Shown: positions 1-5,477 of the stretch, piece by piece
How positions within the stretch are numbered: the first letter of the stretch is position 1
How the letters are laid out: the number at the start of each line of letters is the position of its first letter
Source: Clostridia bacterium
Lineage (GTDB): Bacteria > Bacillota > Clostridia > Saccharofermentanales > Saccharofermentanaceae
DNA: 10,573 nucleotides
Direction of reading: 5' to 3'
Assembly: GCA_017881645.1 (NCBI GenBank)
Contig: JADGQQ010000045.1
Span: 1 to 10,573, forward strand
Notes under the pieces: model-generated
Seen by the model: only the letters and a program-made list of their open reading frames with translations
The model's database searches: none
Told to the model about the DNA's origin: nothing
Position numbers and translations under genes: made by a program

Positions 1-2
1 AC

Positions 3-143
3 GAAGATACGCCGAGAGGTCCTTCCATGGACATACGGCCCACGCCGGATTATATTATTACATGGGCCGCAGATGCGGGATTATATCTGGAACGGCAAGT
101 CGATTTGCCGCCATATCATTTTGGATTGATTTTTCGCAAATAA
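3..143 (+). CDS. C-terminal fragment of a probable class I SAM-dependent methyltransferase
   Basis: An open frame runs in from the left edge of the window and stops at TAA 141-143, giving 46 residues. It contains PTPDYIITWAADAG and ends with VDLPPYHFGLIFRK. That ending (a 'PPYHxGLxF' segment in the last strand of the Rossmann-like fold) is what I recall from small SAM-dependent methyltransferases of Bacillota. The SAM-binding motifs would lie upstream, outside the window, so neither substrate nor enzyme class can be checked here. The gene is followed at 240 by the YwbE-family gene in the same direction with no clear terminator between them, so the two may be co-transcribed. The identity rests on a remembered family ending only; that this is the real frame is more certain than the function. 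Confidence 0.5.
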   Translation, partial: EDTPRGPSMDIRPTPDYIITWAADAGLYLERQVDLPPYHFGLIFRK

Positions 144-239
144 CGTACTTTCCGCGCTATGGCAGAGCTTCAACATGCAAGTCAAACCATTGCGTAATTT
201 CACATGCAGGAACATCATAATCACAAAGGCAGGGCAAAA

Positions 240-437
240 ATGAACGGACAAAAACGAAGCTCGATAAAAATCGGTATGTTGGTTGACGTTGTTCTCAAAG
301 CGGATCAGCGCTCGGGGAAGCTGACACGCGGTCATGTTAAGCGCATATTAACCAACAGCGACACGCATCCTCACGGGATCAAGGTTATGCTCGAAGAAAA
401 TGACATGGTTGGCAGGGTGCAGGAAATTATTTCTTAA
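240..437 (+). CDS. ywbE: YwbE family protein (DUF2196)
   Basis: A 65-residue protein starting MNGQKRSSIKIGM and containing KADQRSGKLTRGHVKRILTNS and THPHGIKV, close to the whole length of the YwbE/DUF2196 family (typical start MNGQKR, then 'VxxVLKxDQRTGKLTxGxVxxILTxSxxHPHGIKVxL...GxVG'). The family is small, cytosolic and has no established biochemical role; the fold resembles a short beta-barrel like that of KOW/SH3-type nucleic-acid binders, but that is inference. I chose ATG 240 over an in-frame ATG at 204 because the family begins with MNGQKR and the purine-rich AGGCAGGG lies just upstream. It probably forms a unit with the methyltransferase before it and ends ahead of the hairpin at 475-508. 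Confidence 0.85.
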   Translation: MNGQKRSSIKIGMLVDVVLKADQRSGKLTRGHVKRILTNSDTHPHGIKVMLEENDMVGRVQEIIS

Positions 438-474
438 AATATCACGTCGGCCGGCTGAGCAGTTAACAAAATTA

Positions 475-508
475 AAACTCCGGATGGCGGCTATGCCATT
501 CGGAGTTT
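475..508. terminator. Hairpin terminator between convergent genes
   Basis: AAACTCCG (475-482) pairs with CGGAGTTT (501-508), and the stem continues through a G-T wobble and ATGGC/GCCAT to a six-base loop, 14 pairs in all. On the minus strand the stem runs directly into TTTTAATTTTGTT, a good U-tract, so it best serves the carD-like gene. On the plus strand the U-tract is short (TTTCTT), so termination of ywbE would be weaker. Confidence 0.8.
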
Positions 509-578
509 CTTGCTGGATAAAGGGGACTGTTCTGCTATTCACTTTCGCGGCAACATTGGGAGCCCTTACAAAATATCT

Positions 579-1097
579 TCAAGCAGGAAGTGCGGCCTGA
601 TCTGCAATAAAGTCACGTACCTGATCTTTCGGGATGCCCAATGAAATGGCCAGTTCACCGTACAGAAGGTCTTCCGCCATGCGGAAATAGCGCTGATCAA
701 TCTGATCGACCGTCTTCTTCTGCTGCGCACGTGCTTCCATACGGGGCGAAAGTGTCTTGATGATACGCACCCATTCAGAACAGTTGTTTGAATGTAAGGC
801 CTGCTTGTATTTCTCCTCGCGGCCCTTCTCGTCCTCGATCCCGATTTCTTCGATGCCCGGAACCAGGGCAATGAGATCCATGGCTTCCTCTTGCGTAAGA
901 AGCTTGCGGATCAAAATGCGTGAACTGTTGACGGGAGAAATAATCGAGCTTTCCTTCTCGTAGAGAGGCTTAAGCTTATAGTACTGCAGGCTGCTGTCCA
1001 GTCCGCTGATATCCTGCAAACCGATAGCCTCAATAATGCATACGCCGCTTCCGTCATATGCGATGAGATCATTAATTTGAAATACTGAAGTTGCCAT
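579..1097 (-). CDS. CarD family transcriptional regulator
   Basis: This 172-residue protein matches the CarD/CdnL/TRCF family. Residues ~5-65 (FQINDLIAYDGSGVCIIEAI, then a YYKLKPLYEKES segment) look like the Tudor-like RNA-polymerase-interacting domain that opens these proteins. Residues ~66-172 are predominantly helical, as in the DNA-binding C-terminal domain, with a central Trp (W109) followed by basic residues. CarD proteins bind the RNA polymerase beta subunit and stabilise open complexes at promoters, rRNA promoters in particular; the exact role here is inferred from the family. ATG 1097 was chosen because the protein then starts just before the conserved domain and AGAGAGG lies 13 bases upstream. 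A longer in-frame reading from GTG 1136 adds a 13-residue leader (MQRLFFQRG...) that does not look family-like. It stands alone, with its own promoter at 1218-1246 and the terminator at 475-508. Confidence 0.88.
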   Translation of the reverse strand: MATSVFQINDLIAYDGSGVCIIEAIGLQDISGLDSSLQYYKLKPLYEKESSIISPVNSSRILIRKLLTQEEAMDLIALVPGIEEIGIEDEKGREEKYKQALHSNNCSEWVRIIKTLSPRMEARAQQKKTVDQIDQRYFRMAEDLLYGELAISLGIPKDQVRDFIADQAALPA

Positions 1098-1217
1098 ATA
1101 TTTCGCTATTCCTCTCTGAAAAAACAACCGCTGCACTCTCTTGAAGTGAAACGGTAAAGCTGCATTTTTAGATTTGCTCCTGCGAGTGAATCTGTACCGC
1201 TATTCGAAAAACTATTT

Positions 1218-1246
1218 ATTATAAATATATTATAGCAAAAATACAA
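1218..1246 (-). promoter_or_regulatory. Sigma-A-type promoter of the carD-like gene
   Basis: Read on the minus strand, TTGTAT (1246-1241) and TATAAT (1223-1218) are separated by exactly 17 bases in an AT-rich stretch. Transcription would begin near 1211, leaving a leader of about 114 bases before ATG 1097. A second TATAAT-like box overlaps the spacer and could use TTTACA/TTACAC further upstream. Confidence 0.6.
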
Positions 1247-1500
1247 GGCTTTGTGTAAAATATTTTCGCTCTATTGATGCAGGCTGCAAACGTGCAAAAC
1301 AGACGCGGCCCGGACGGTCGAAATTGCCGTCACAGCTGACAGATTCGAATAAAAATACCGCATGGAAACATGTGGATTGGAAGATCGCATCCGGCGGTGA
1401 AACTGATTTCATCCATATATGCCTTACTTTCCCTGCGTGTTTCACGCAAACTTTTCCCGTAAGAGTTCATACTACTCATATACACAATAATTCTCGGATG
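1247..1500. other. Intergenic stretch with no recognisable gene
   Basis: Short open frames here have no ribosome binding site, no family-like sequence and erratic composition. The only structures I see are GACGG/CCGTC arms near 1314-1331 and a small hairpin at 1434-1448 (TGCGTG, loop TTT, CACGCA), followed by AACTTTTCCC. The stretch separates divergent transcription units (the carD-like gene to the left, the DUF347 gene to the right) and presumably holds the promoter of the latter, but no convincing -35/-10 pair could be fixed. Confidence 0.5.
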
Positions 1501-1533
1501 AGGATGATTTCCAGAAATGGGTCATCCTTTTTT
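1501..1533 (+). terminator. Terminator-like hairpin in the leader of the DUF347 gene
   Basis: AGGATGA (1501-1507) pairs with TCATCCT (1522-1528). Inside it CCA and TGG close a GAAA loop, and the stem is followed by six T (1528-1533). This is the shape of an intrinsic terminator, yet no gene precedes it on the plus strand; it sits 92 bases before ATG 1626. A second small hairpin, CGGCA/TGCCG (1539-1553), follows directly. It may be an attenuator or the end of a short RNA. Confidence 0.45.
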
Positions 1534-1625
1534 CGGGTCGGCAGACTTTGCCGCAGCGACATCCAATAGAATGGCGAATTGCCTTGTATATAGATAATCG
1601 TTCAAATAAGGGAGGACAAAACCGC

Positions 1626-2444
1626 ATGAGACAAAACGCATCCTGCACAGAACCTGAAATCTCGGATAATTCGAATGTTATTCTGCTTTCAAAAGGGAAA
1701 AGCATGCTGAACAAGGTTCCGGAAATTACGATCTTTTTCTGGATTATTAAGATTCTTGCGACAACAATCGGTGAAACGGCCGCTGATTTTCTCAATGAAA
1801 ACATGCATTTGGGTTTAACGGTCACTACTTTGATTATGAGCGTATTTCTTGTCATCATTTTGATTTTTCAATTCCGGTCCGTCAAATATGTGCCGGGTAT
1901 TTACTGGTTGGCCGTCGTCCTCATCAGTGTCGTGGGAACGCTGATTACAGACAATCTGGTGGATAATTTTGGCGTGCCCCTGCAGACGACGACGATTCTT
2001 TTCTCAATCGCCCTGATAGCGACCTTTGTCATCTGGTATATGAATGAGAAGACTCTATCCATTCATTCCATCCGGACTTCCAAAAGAGAAGGATTCTACT
2101 GGGCTGCCATTCTTTTCACATTTTCGCTGGGTACAGCAGCCGGAGATCTTCTGGCAGAGGGGCTCGACATCGGATACTGGAAATCGGCACTTCTTTTTGC
2201 CGGGATGATCGGCCTCGTGGTAATCGCTTTCCGTTTCTTCAAACTTGATGCCATTTGGGCATTCTGGATTGCGTACATTTTGACGCGCCCACTGGGTGCC
2301 TCACTCGGAGACTTCCTGTCGCAGCCGAAAGCCGACGGTGGGCTCGCGCTCGGAACCTCAGGCACCAGTGCTATTTTTCTGGCAACGATTCTGGCGGTCG
2401 TCATTTATCTGACCGTTACCAAAAAGGATCAGGCCAAACTGTAA
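1626..2444 (+). CDS. COG4705 / DUF347 multi-pass membrane protein
   Basis: A 272-residue, strongly hydrophobic protein with about eight predicted membrane segments after a ~30-residue polar N-terminus. It carries the repeated signature of the DUF347 family: KILATTIGETAADFLNE near residue 41 and TRPLGASLGDFLSQP near residue 225, with related versions between them (TLITDNLVDNFG; SLGTAAGDLLAEGLDIGYW). These small-residue/acidic 'GExxxDFL' and 'GxxxGDxL' helices are an internal duplication typical of the family, whose function is not established; a transport role is plausible because acidic residues are buried in the membrane. Start ATG 1626 follows AAGGGAGGA at a spacing of about 10 bases; the frame is open further upstream (to 1548) but without an equally good site. 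It ends in a clear terminator and is separate from the ars operon. Confidence 0.82.
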   Translation: MRQNASCTEPEISDNSNVILLSKGKSMLNKVPEITIFFWIIKILATTIGETAADFLNENMHLGLTVTTLIMSVFLVIILIFQFRSVKYVPGIYWLAVVLISVVGTLITDNLVDNFGVPLQTTTILFSIALIATFVIWYMNEKTLSIHSIRTSKREGFYWAAILFTFSLGTAAGDLLAEGLDIGYWKSALLFAGMIGLVVIAFRFFKLDAIWAFWIAYILTRPLGASLGDFLSQPKADGGLALGTSGTSAIFLATILAVVIYLTVTKKDQAKL

Positions 2445-2473
2445 AGTCACCGGTCATTCATACGCAAATGAAT

Positions 2474-2507
2474 CTGCTGCATTTTTCGGGATGCGGCAGT
2501 TTTTTTT
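2474..2507 (+). terminator. Rho-independent terminator of the DUF347 gene
   Basis: CTGCTGCAT (2474-2482) pairs with ATGCGGCAG (2491-2499) with one T-G wobble, over an eight-base loop, followed by eight T (2500-2507). Confidence 0.9.
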
Positions 2508-2522
2508 GAGATGAAATACACA

Positions 2523-2551
2523 TTGACATTTTTCGATTTGACAGCTACAAT
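2523..2551 (+). promoter_or_regulatory. Promoter of the ars operon
   Basis: Perfect -35 TTGACA (2523-2528), a 17-base spacer and -10 TACAAT (2546-2551). Transcription should begin near 2558, inside the palindromic operator that follows. Confidence 0.88.
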
Positions 2552-2554
2552 GAA

Positions 2555-2576
2555 CATATCGAATAAATTCGATATG
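2555..2576. promoter_or_regulatory. ArsR operator (22-bp perfect inverted repeat)
   Basis: Arms CATATCGAAT and ATTCGATATG flank a central AA, a perfect 10-2-10 palindrome. It starts 3 bases after the -10 box, covers the expected start site and touches the ribosome binding site (GAGGAGGA, 2576-2583) of arsR. This is where an ArsR repressor would block its own operon. A related half-site, TTCGATTTGA, lies in the promoter spacer. Confidence 0.85.
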
Positions 2577-2590
2577 AGGAGGACAAACAC

Positions 2591-2905
2591 ATGAACAGAC
2601 ATATCAGTGACGCGAAAGTTTTCAAGGCCTTGTGTGATGAACACCGGCTGATGATTCTGGAACTGCTCAGAAGCGGGGAGAAATGTGCCTGCGTCCTTCT
2701 GGAAGAACTTGACATCGCACAGTCGACGCTTTCCCACCACATGAAGATTCTTTGTGAGAGCGGCATCATCGACAGCCGGAACGAAGGGAAGTGGACGTAC
2801 TACTTCATTTCCGAAGAGGGAAGCCAAAGCGCGAAAAGCCTGTTGGCTGATCTTACATCCGTAAAGGAAATCCAACCCTCCCGGGGCGTACGTACCTGTC
2901 CATAA
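2591..2905 (+). CDS. arsR: ArsR family metalloregulatory repressor of the ars operon
   Basis: A 104-residue winged-helix repressor of normal ArsR/SmtB length. The As(III)-binding motif appears as GEKCACVLLEEL, with C32 and C34 at the same positions as the C-x-C pair of the classic ArsR proteins in the alpha-3 helix. The recognition helix follows (DIAQSTLSHHMKILCESGII, residues ~41-60), then the beta-wing SRNEGKWTYYFI (62-73). Further cysteines (C15, C55, C103) could contribute to metalloid binding. Binding arsenite or antimonite releases the protein from DNA and lets the operon be transcribed. ATG 2591 follows GAGGAGGA at 7 bases. It is the first gene of a three-gene operon; acr3 starts 32 bases after its stop. 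Identification is secure; metalloid preference is inferred from the C-x-C site and the downstream genes. Confidence 0.95.
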   Translation: MNRHISDAKVFKALCDEHRLMILELLRSGEKCACVLLEELDIAQSTLSHHMKILCESGIIDSRNEGKWTYYFISEEGSQSAKSLLADLTSVKEIQPSRGVRTCP

Positions 2906-2937
2906 CCGGCATATCAAAATATAAAGGAGATCGCACA

Positions 2938-4005
2938 ATGGAAAAGACAAAGCTGCAGGGCATTGGTTTATTTGAGAAGTATCTGAGTATATGGGTGATC
3001 GTGTGCATGGGCATCGGTGTTATGATCGGAAAATTCCTTCCGGGCGTTCCGGATTTTCTCGGCAAATTCGAGTATGCACATGTATCCGTCCCGATCGCAA
3101 TTCTGATTTGGCTGATGATTTATCCGATGATGATGAAGGTTGATTTTGCGAGCGTTAAGAATGCCGGCAGAAACCCCAAGGGCCTGGTGATCACCTGGGT
3201 GACGAACTGGCTGATCAAGCCGTTCACGATGTTTGCGATTGCCAGCTTCTTTTTCTATGTTGTGTTCAAAAATGCCATGTCTCCTGAAATCGCCAAACAG
3301 TATCTTGCGGGCGCGGTTCTTCTGGGAGCGGCGCCGTGTACGGCGATGGTTTTTGTATGGAGCACGCTGACCAAAGGGAATCCGGCGTACACGGTGGTAC
3401 AGGTCGCAACCAATGACTTGATCATTCTGGTTGCCTTTGTACCGATTGTTGCACTGCTGCTGGGTGTATCAGACATCGCCGTGCCGTGGGCGACACTTTT
3501 CCTGTCCGTGGCGCTGTTTGTCGTCATACCCCTGACCGCCGGCGCCCTGACCCGTTCGCTTATGATCAAAAAGAGGGGAGCGGATTACTTCACGAATCAA
3601 TTCATCCCGAAATGGAACGGAGTTACGATCATCGGCCTGCTGCTGACACTCGTTATCATTTTCAGTTTTCAGGGCGAAATCATTTTGTCACAGCCGCTGG
3701 ATATTCTGATGATCGCCGCACCGCTGATCATCCAGACGTTCCTGATTTTCTTTATCGCCTACCTCTGGGCGAAGTTCTGGAAACTTCCGCATGATATTGC
3801 GGCACCGGCCGGCATGATCGGAGCCTCCAACTTTTTTGAACTGTCGGTTGCAGTTGCGATCTCTCTTTTCGGACCCAAGTCTCCTGCGGCACTCGCGACC
3901 ATTGTCGGCGTTCTTACCGAAGTGCCCGTCATGCTGATTTTGGTCAATATTGCGAACAAGACGACCCGCTGGTTTCCAACGGGTACCGAAAAAAATCATA
4001 CTTGA
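2938..4005 (+). CDS. acr3: ACR3 family arsenite efflux transporter
   Basis: A 355-residue membrane protein of the ACR3 family (often labelled arsB in bacterial annotations, although it is unrelated to the ArsB family). About ten membrane helices are visible. The family's functional residues are present: the conserved cysteine in GAAPCTAMVFVWS (C134) and the conserved glutamate in VLTEVPVML (E328), corresponding to the Cys and Glu shown in other Acr3 proteins to be needed for arsenite transport. The segments LMIYPMMMKVDF (~59-70) and NWLIKPFTMFA (~90-100) are also typical. It exports As(III) driven by the proton motive force. ATG 2938 follows AAAGGAGA at good spacing. It lies between arsR and arsC; its stop at 4005 precedes the arsC start by 14 bases, consistent with tight co-translation. 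Confidence 0.95.
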   Translation: MEKTKLQGIGLFEKYLSIWVIVCMGIGVMIGKFLPGVPDFLGKFEYAHVSVPIAILIWLMIYPMMMKVDFASVKNAGRNPKGLVITWVTNWLIKPFTMFAIASFFFYVVFKNAMSPEIAKQYLAGAVLLGAAPCTAMVFVWSTLTKGNPAYTVVQVATNDLIILVAFVPIVALLLGVSDIAVPWATLFLSVALFVVIPLTAGALTRSLMIKKRGADYFTNQFIPKWNGVTIIGLLLTLVIIFSFQGEIILSQPLDILMIAAPLIIQTFLIFFIAYLWAKFWKLPHDIAAPAGMIGASNFFELSVAVAISLFGPKSPAALATIVGVLTEVPVMLILVNIANKTTRWFPTGTEKNHT

Positions 4006-4019
4006 TTGGAAGGAACAAC

Positions 4020-4424
4020 ATGCAAAAAGTTGGATTTATCTGCGTACACAACTCATGCCGTTCACAAATTGCCGAGGCGCTCGGGAAGCATCTGGCATCG
4101 GATGCTTTTGAGAGTTATTCCGCCGGAACGGAAACAAAGCCCAAAATTAATCCGGATGCGGTACGGCTTATGAAAAAAATCTATGGCATCAACATGGAGG
4201 AAACGCAGACATCGAAACTGCTGCAGGACATTCCCCCCGTGGATATTGTCGTTACGATGGGCTGTAATGTCGCGTGTCCTTATCTGGCTTGCAGCAAACG
4301 TGTCGACTGGGGACTTGAAGACCCTTCCGGAAAATCCGATGAAGCATTTATCGAAGTGATCCGGATCATCGAAGAGAAAATTCTGGATTTGCGCCAGGAA
4401 GTTCTGAACGACGCCAATAAATGA
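4020..4424 (+). CDS. arsC: Arsenate reductase ArsC, low-molecular-weight phosphatase type
   Basis: A 134-residue cytosolic enzyme that reduces arsenate to arsenite. The anion-binding P-loop is C8-VHNSC-R14 (C-x5-R). The acidic LEDPSG segment (D101) supplies the Asp expected for this fold. Three more cysteines lie together in TMGCNVACPYLAC (C82, C86, C91); in the thioredoxin-coupled ArsC family two cysteines in this region relay the disulfide from the nucleophile C8 to thioredoxin. Which two act here cannot be told by reading. ATG 4020 was preferred over an in-frame TTG at 4002 because GGAAGGA (4008-4014) lies 5 bases before it and the protein then begins at the usual place (MQKVGFICVHNSCRSQ). 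It is the last gene of the operon and is followed within 4 bases by the terminator stem. Confidence 0.93.
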   Translation: MQKVGFICVHNSCRSQIAEALGKHLASDAFESYSAGTETKPKINPDAVRLMKKIYGINMEETQTSKLLQDIPPVDIVVTMGCNVACPYLACSKRVDWGLEDPSGKSDEAFIEVIRIIEEKILDLRQEVLNDANK

Positions 4425-4427
4425 ATC

Positions 4428-4474
4428 CAAAGACAACACCCCCGCCAGTTTCGATGACGGAGGTGTTGTCTTTG
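4428..4474. terminator. Strong hairpin terminator after arsC, facing the PepSY gene
   Basis: CAAAGACAACACC (4428-4440) pairs perfectly over 13 bases with GGTGTTGTCTTTG (4462-4474). The U-rich part lies mostly within the 3' arm (TTGTCTTTGTTC). The two flanking genes converge on it, so it may also stop transcription from the minus strand. Confidence 0.8.
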
Positions 4475-4504
4475 TTCAGTTGTCAGAGGGGAAAGATGTG
4501 TATC

Positions 4505-5278
4505 TTATCCCTTTGCAAACGGACAGGTGTAATTCGATGCACCATCTAACTTGGCCTGGTTCTTGTCCTTGCATGTAGGATCATTTTTCCGGGCTTCAAT
4601 TTTGTTAAAAGCTTCATCATTCTTACGGGACTCATTATTCATGCAACTGTTCTTGTACCAACCAAACTTATTTCCGTTACAGAATTTGTCATCCGTGCAT
4701 TTGTTGTCTTTATCCATACAGTCATGTACAGAGGATGACAGGATGATACCTGTGTTCGCATCGATCTTCACTTCGATGAGAGATGCAGCTGTTTTGACTT
4801 TCATCTCATAGAGCACAACGCCATTTTCGTTTTCGAGTTCAATCTTTACGAAAACTGCATCCGTTCCGGCAAAAGTCAGAGCGATTGTCTTTGCGGCTTC
4901 TTCGGTTACTGCAACAGTCGAAGGATCGATCGGCAGATCTTTATCACAATTACCATCTATAGGTGTTACTGTAGGAACGACTGTAGGAACTACCGTAGGA
5001 ACTACCGTAGGAACGACGGTCGGCTCTGCAGTAGGTACTGCTGTGGGTTCAACGGTCGGTACGACTGTAGGTTCAATGGTCGGAACGACTGTGGGTTCAA
5101 TGGTCGGTACGATCGTAGGTTCAACGGTCGGAACGGTCGTCGGATCAGATGCATCCTGCATTGTGACTTCCGTTTCGCCGGCTGTCAGATTTGCGTTCGC
5201 GTTGGCGGCGAATATCCCTGTCGTTGTTCCAAGAGTAATCAATCCTATCAAAGCAATTGTAAGTATTCTTCTATTCAT
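4505..5278 (-). CDS. Secreted PepSY-domain protein with Pro-Thr repeat linker and Cys-rich tail
   Basis: A 257-residue exported protein. Residues 1-25 are a signal peptide (MNRR, hydrophobic ILTIALIGLITLG, cleavage probably after IFA). Residues ~46-107 are a low-complexity linker of repeated PTV(V/E/I) units. Residues ~121-183 form one PepSY domain (VTEEAAKTIAL...DAVFVKIELE...VVLYEMKVK...IEVKIDANTGIIL). The tail from ~184 is polar with six cysteines (C187, C194, C200, C212, C236, C252); a seventh, C111, sits at the end of the linker. There is no LPXTG motif, lipobox or C-terminal membrane helix, so it is probably released or held non-covalently. PepSY domains are linked to restraint of proteases and to cell-envelope sensing, but the function here is unknown. 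ATG 5278 follows AAAGGAGA; an in-frame ATG at 5296 would overlap that site. It lies downstream of a two-component pair and has its own promoter. Confidence 0.85.
   Translation of the reverse strand: MNRRILTIALIGLITLGTTTGIFAANANANLTAGETEVTMQDASDPTTVPTVEPTIVPTIEPTVVPTIEPTVVPTVEPTAVPTAEPTVVPTVVPTVVPTVVPTVTPIDGNCDKDLPIDPSTVAVTEEAAKTIALTFAGTDAVFVKIELENENGVVLYEMKVKTAASLIEVKIDANTGIILSSSVHDCMDKDNKCTDDKFCNGNKFGWYKNSCMNNESRKNDEAFNKIEARKNDPTCKDKNQAKLDGASNYTCPFAKG
4958..5143. repeat. Degenerate 12-bp tandem repeat encoding the PTxx linker
   Basis: About fifteen imperfect copies of a 12-base unit, of the type GTAGGAACGACT on the plus strand, encode four-residue PT-x-x blocks. A higher-order 24-base period appears in the middle, where Val and Glu blocks alternate (…GGTTCAATGGTCGG…). 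The reading frame is kept throughout. Confidence 0.85.
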
Positions 5279-5323
5279 AATAGTTCTCCTTTTCATTTCC
5301 GCAGCATTTGACTGCTGTTGACC

Positions 5324-5367
5324 TCAGGAACAAGACTATGAGATTGGGTTCTCATCTCTATTCCTGA
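5324..5367 (-). ncRNA. Two-tier stem-loop at the 5' end of the PepSY mRNA leader
   Basis: Outer arms TCAGGAA/TTCCTGA (5324-5330 with 5361-5367) enclose an inner perfect stem ATGAGA/TCTCAT (5338-5343 with 5350-5355). The outer arm begins at or within a base or two of the expected transcription start (about 5368), so the transcript would open with this hairpin. There is no U-tract after it; a role in mRNA stability or translation is inference. Confidence 0.5.
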
Positions 5368-5374
5368 CTCATTC

Positions 5375-5380
5375 ATTGTA
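5375..5380 (-). promoter_or_regulatory. -10 box of the PepSY gene
   Basis: TACAAT on the minus strand, about 100 bases before ATG 5278. The -35 position at a 17-base spacing reads AGATGA (5403-5398), far from TTGACA. That is expected of an activator-dependent promoter, and the direct repeats at 5390-5429 cover that position. Confidence 0.6.
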
Positions 5381-5389
5381 GAATACGAA

Positions 5390-5429
5390 AATGAGATTCA
5401 TCTGATGTGAATCTGAGAATTGTCTGAGA
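5390..5429 (-). promoter_or_regulatory. Four 7-bp direct repeats with 11-bp period: probable OmpR/PhoB-type activator site
   Basis: Read on the minus strand towards the gene: TCTCAGA (5429-5423), TCTCAGA (5418-5412), CATCAGA (5407-5401) and TCTCATT (5396-5390). Each is separated from the next by exactly four bases, and the last ends 9 bases before the -10 box. Seven-base repeats with four-base gaps placed over the -35 region are the binding arrangement of PhoB/OmpR-family response regulators. The neighbouring regulator at 6839-7531 is the likely ligand; this is inference from position. Confidence 0.6.
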
Positions 5430-5477
5430 GCATTTGGGAGGACCTCTACTTTATGTGGAAGTACGATCAGGGCAGTA

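Noticed and set aside
190..221. Possible promoter before ywbE (TTGCGT and CATAAT)
   Set aside because: The spacer is 20 bases and both boxes are weak; co-transcription with the preceding gene is as likely.
1324..1569. Plus-strand open frame (81 codons) in the 1250-1600 gap
   Set aside because: No ribosome binding site, no hydrophobic or family pattern, and it runs through the terminator-like hairpin at 1501-1533.
1472..1858. Minus-strand open frame (128 codons) overlapping the DUF347 gene start
   Set aside because: No ribosome site or domain, and it conflicts with the plus-strand gene and its leader hairpin.
2447..2950. Minus-strand open frame (167 codons) across the ars promoter and arsR
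   Set aside because: It runs through the terminator at 2474-2507, the promoter, the operator and arsR; all of these are strong plus-strand signals.
4958..5143. Regular repeats that could suggest a CRISPR array
   Set aside because: The units are 12 bp and contiguous with no unique spacers; they encode an in-frame PTxx linker.
5043..5321. Plus-strand open frame of GSTVGTTVGS-type repeats ending in a hydrophobic segment
   Set aside because: It is the antisense reading of the PTxx linker and signal peptide; the minus strand has the ribosome site, signal peptide and PepSY domain.
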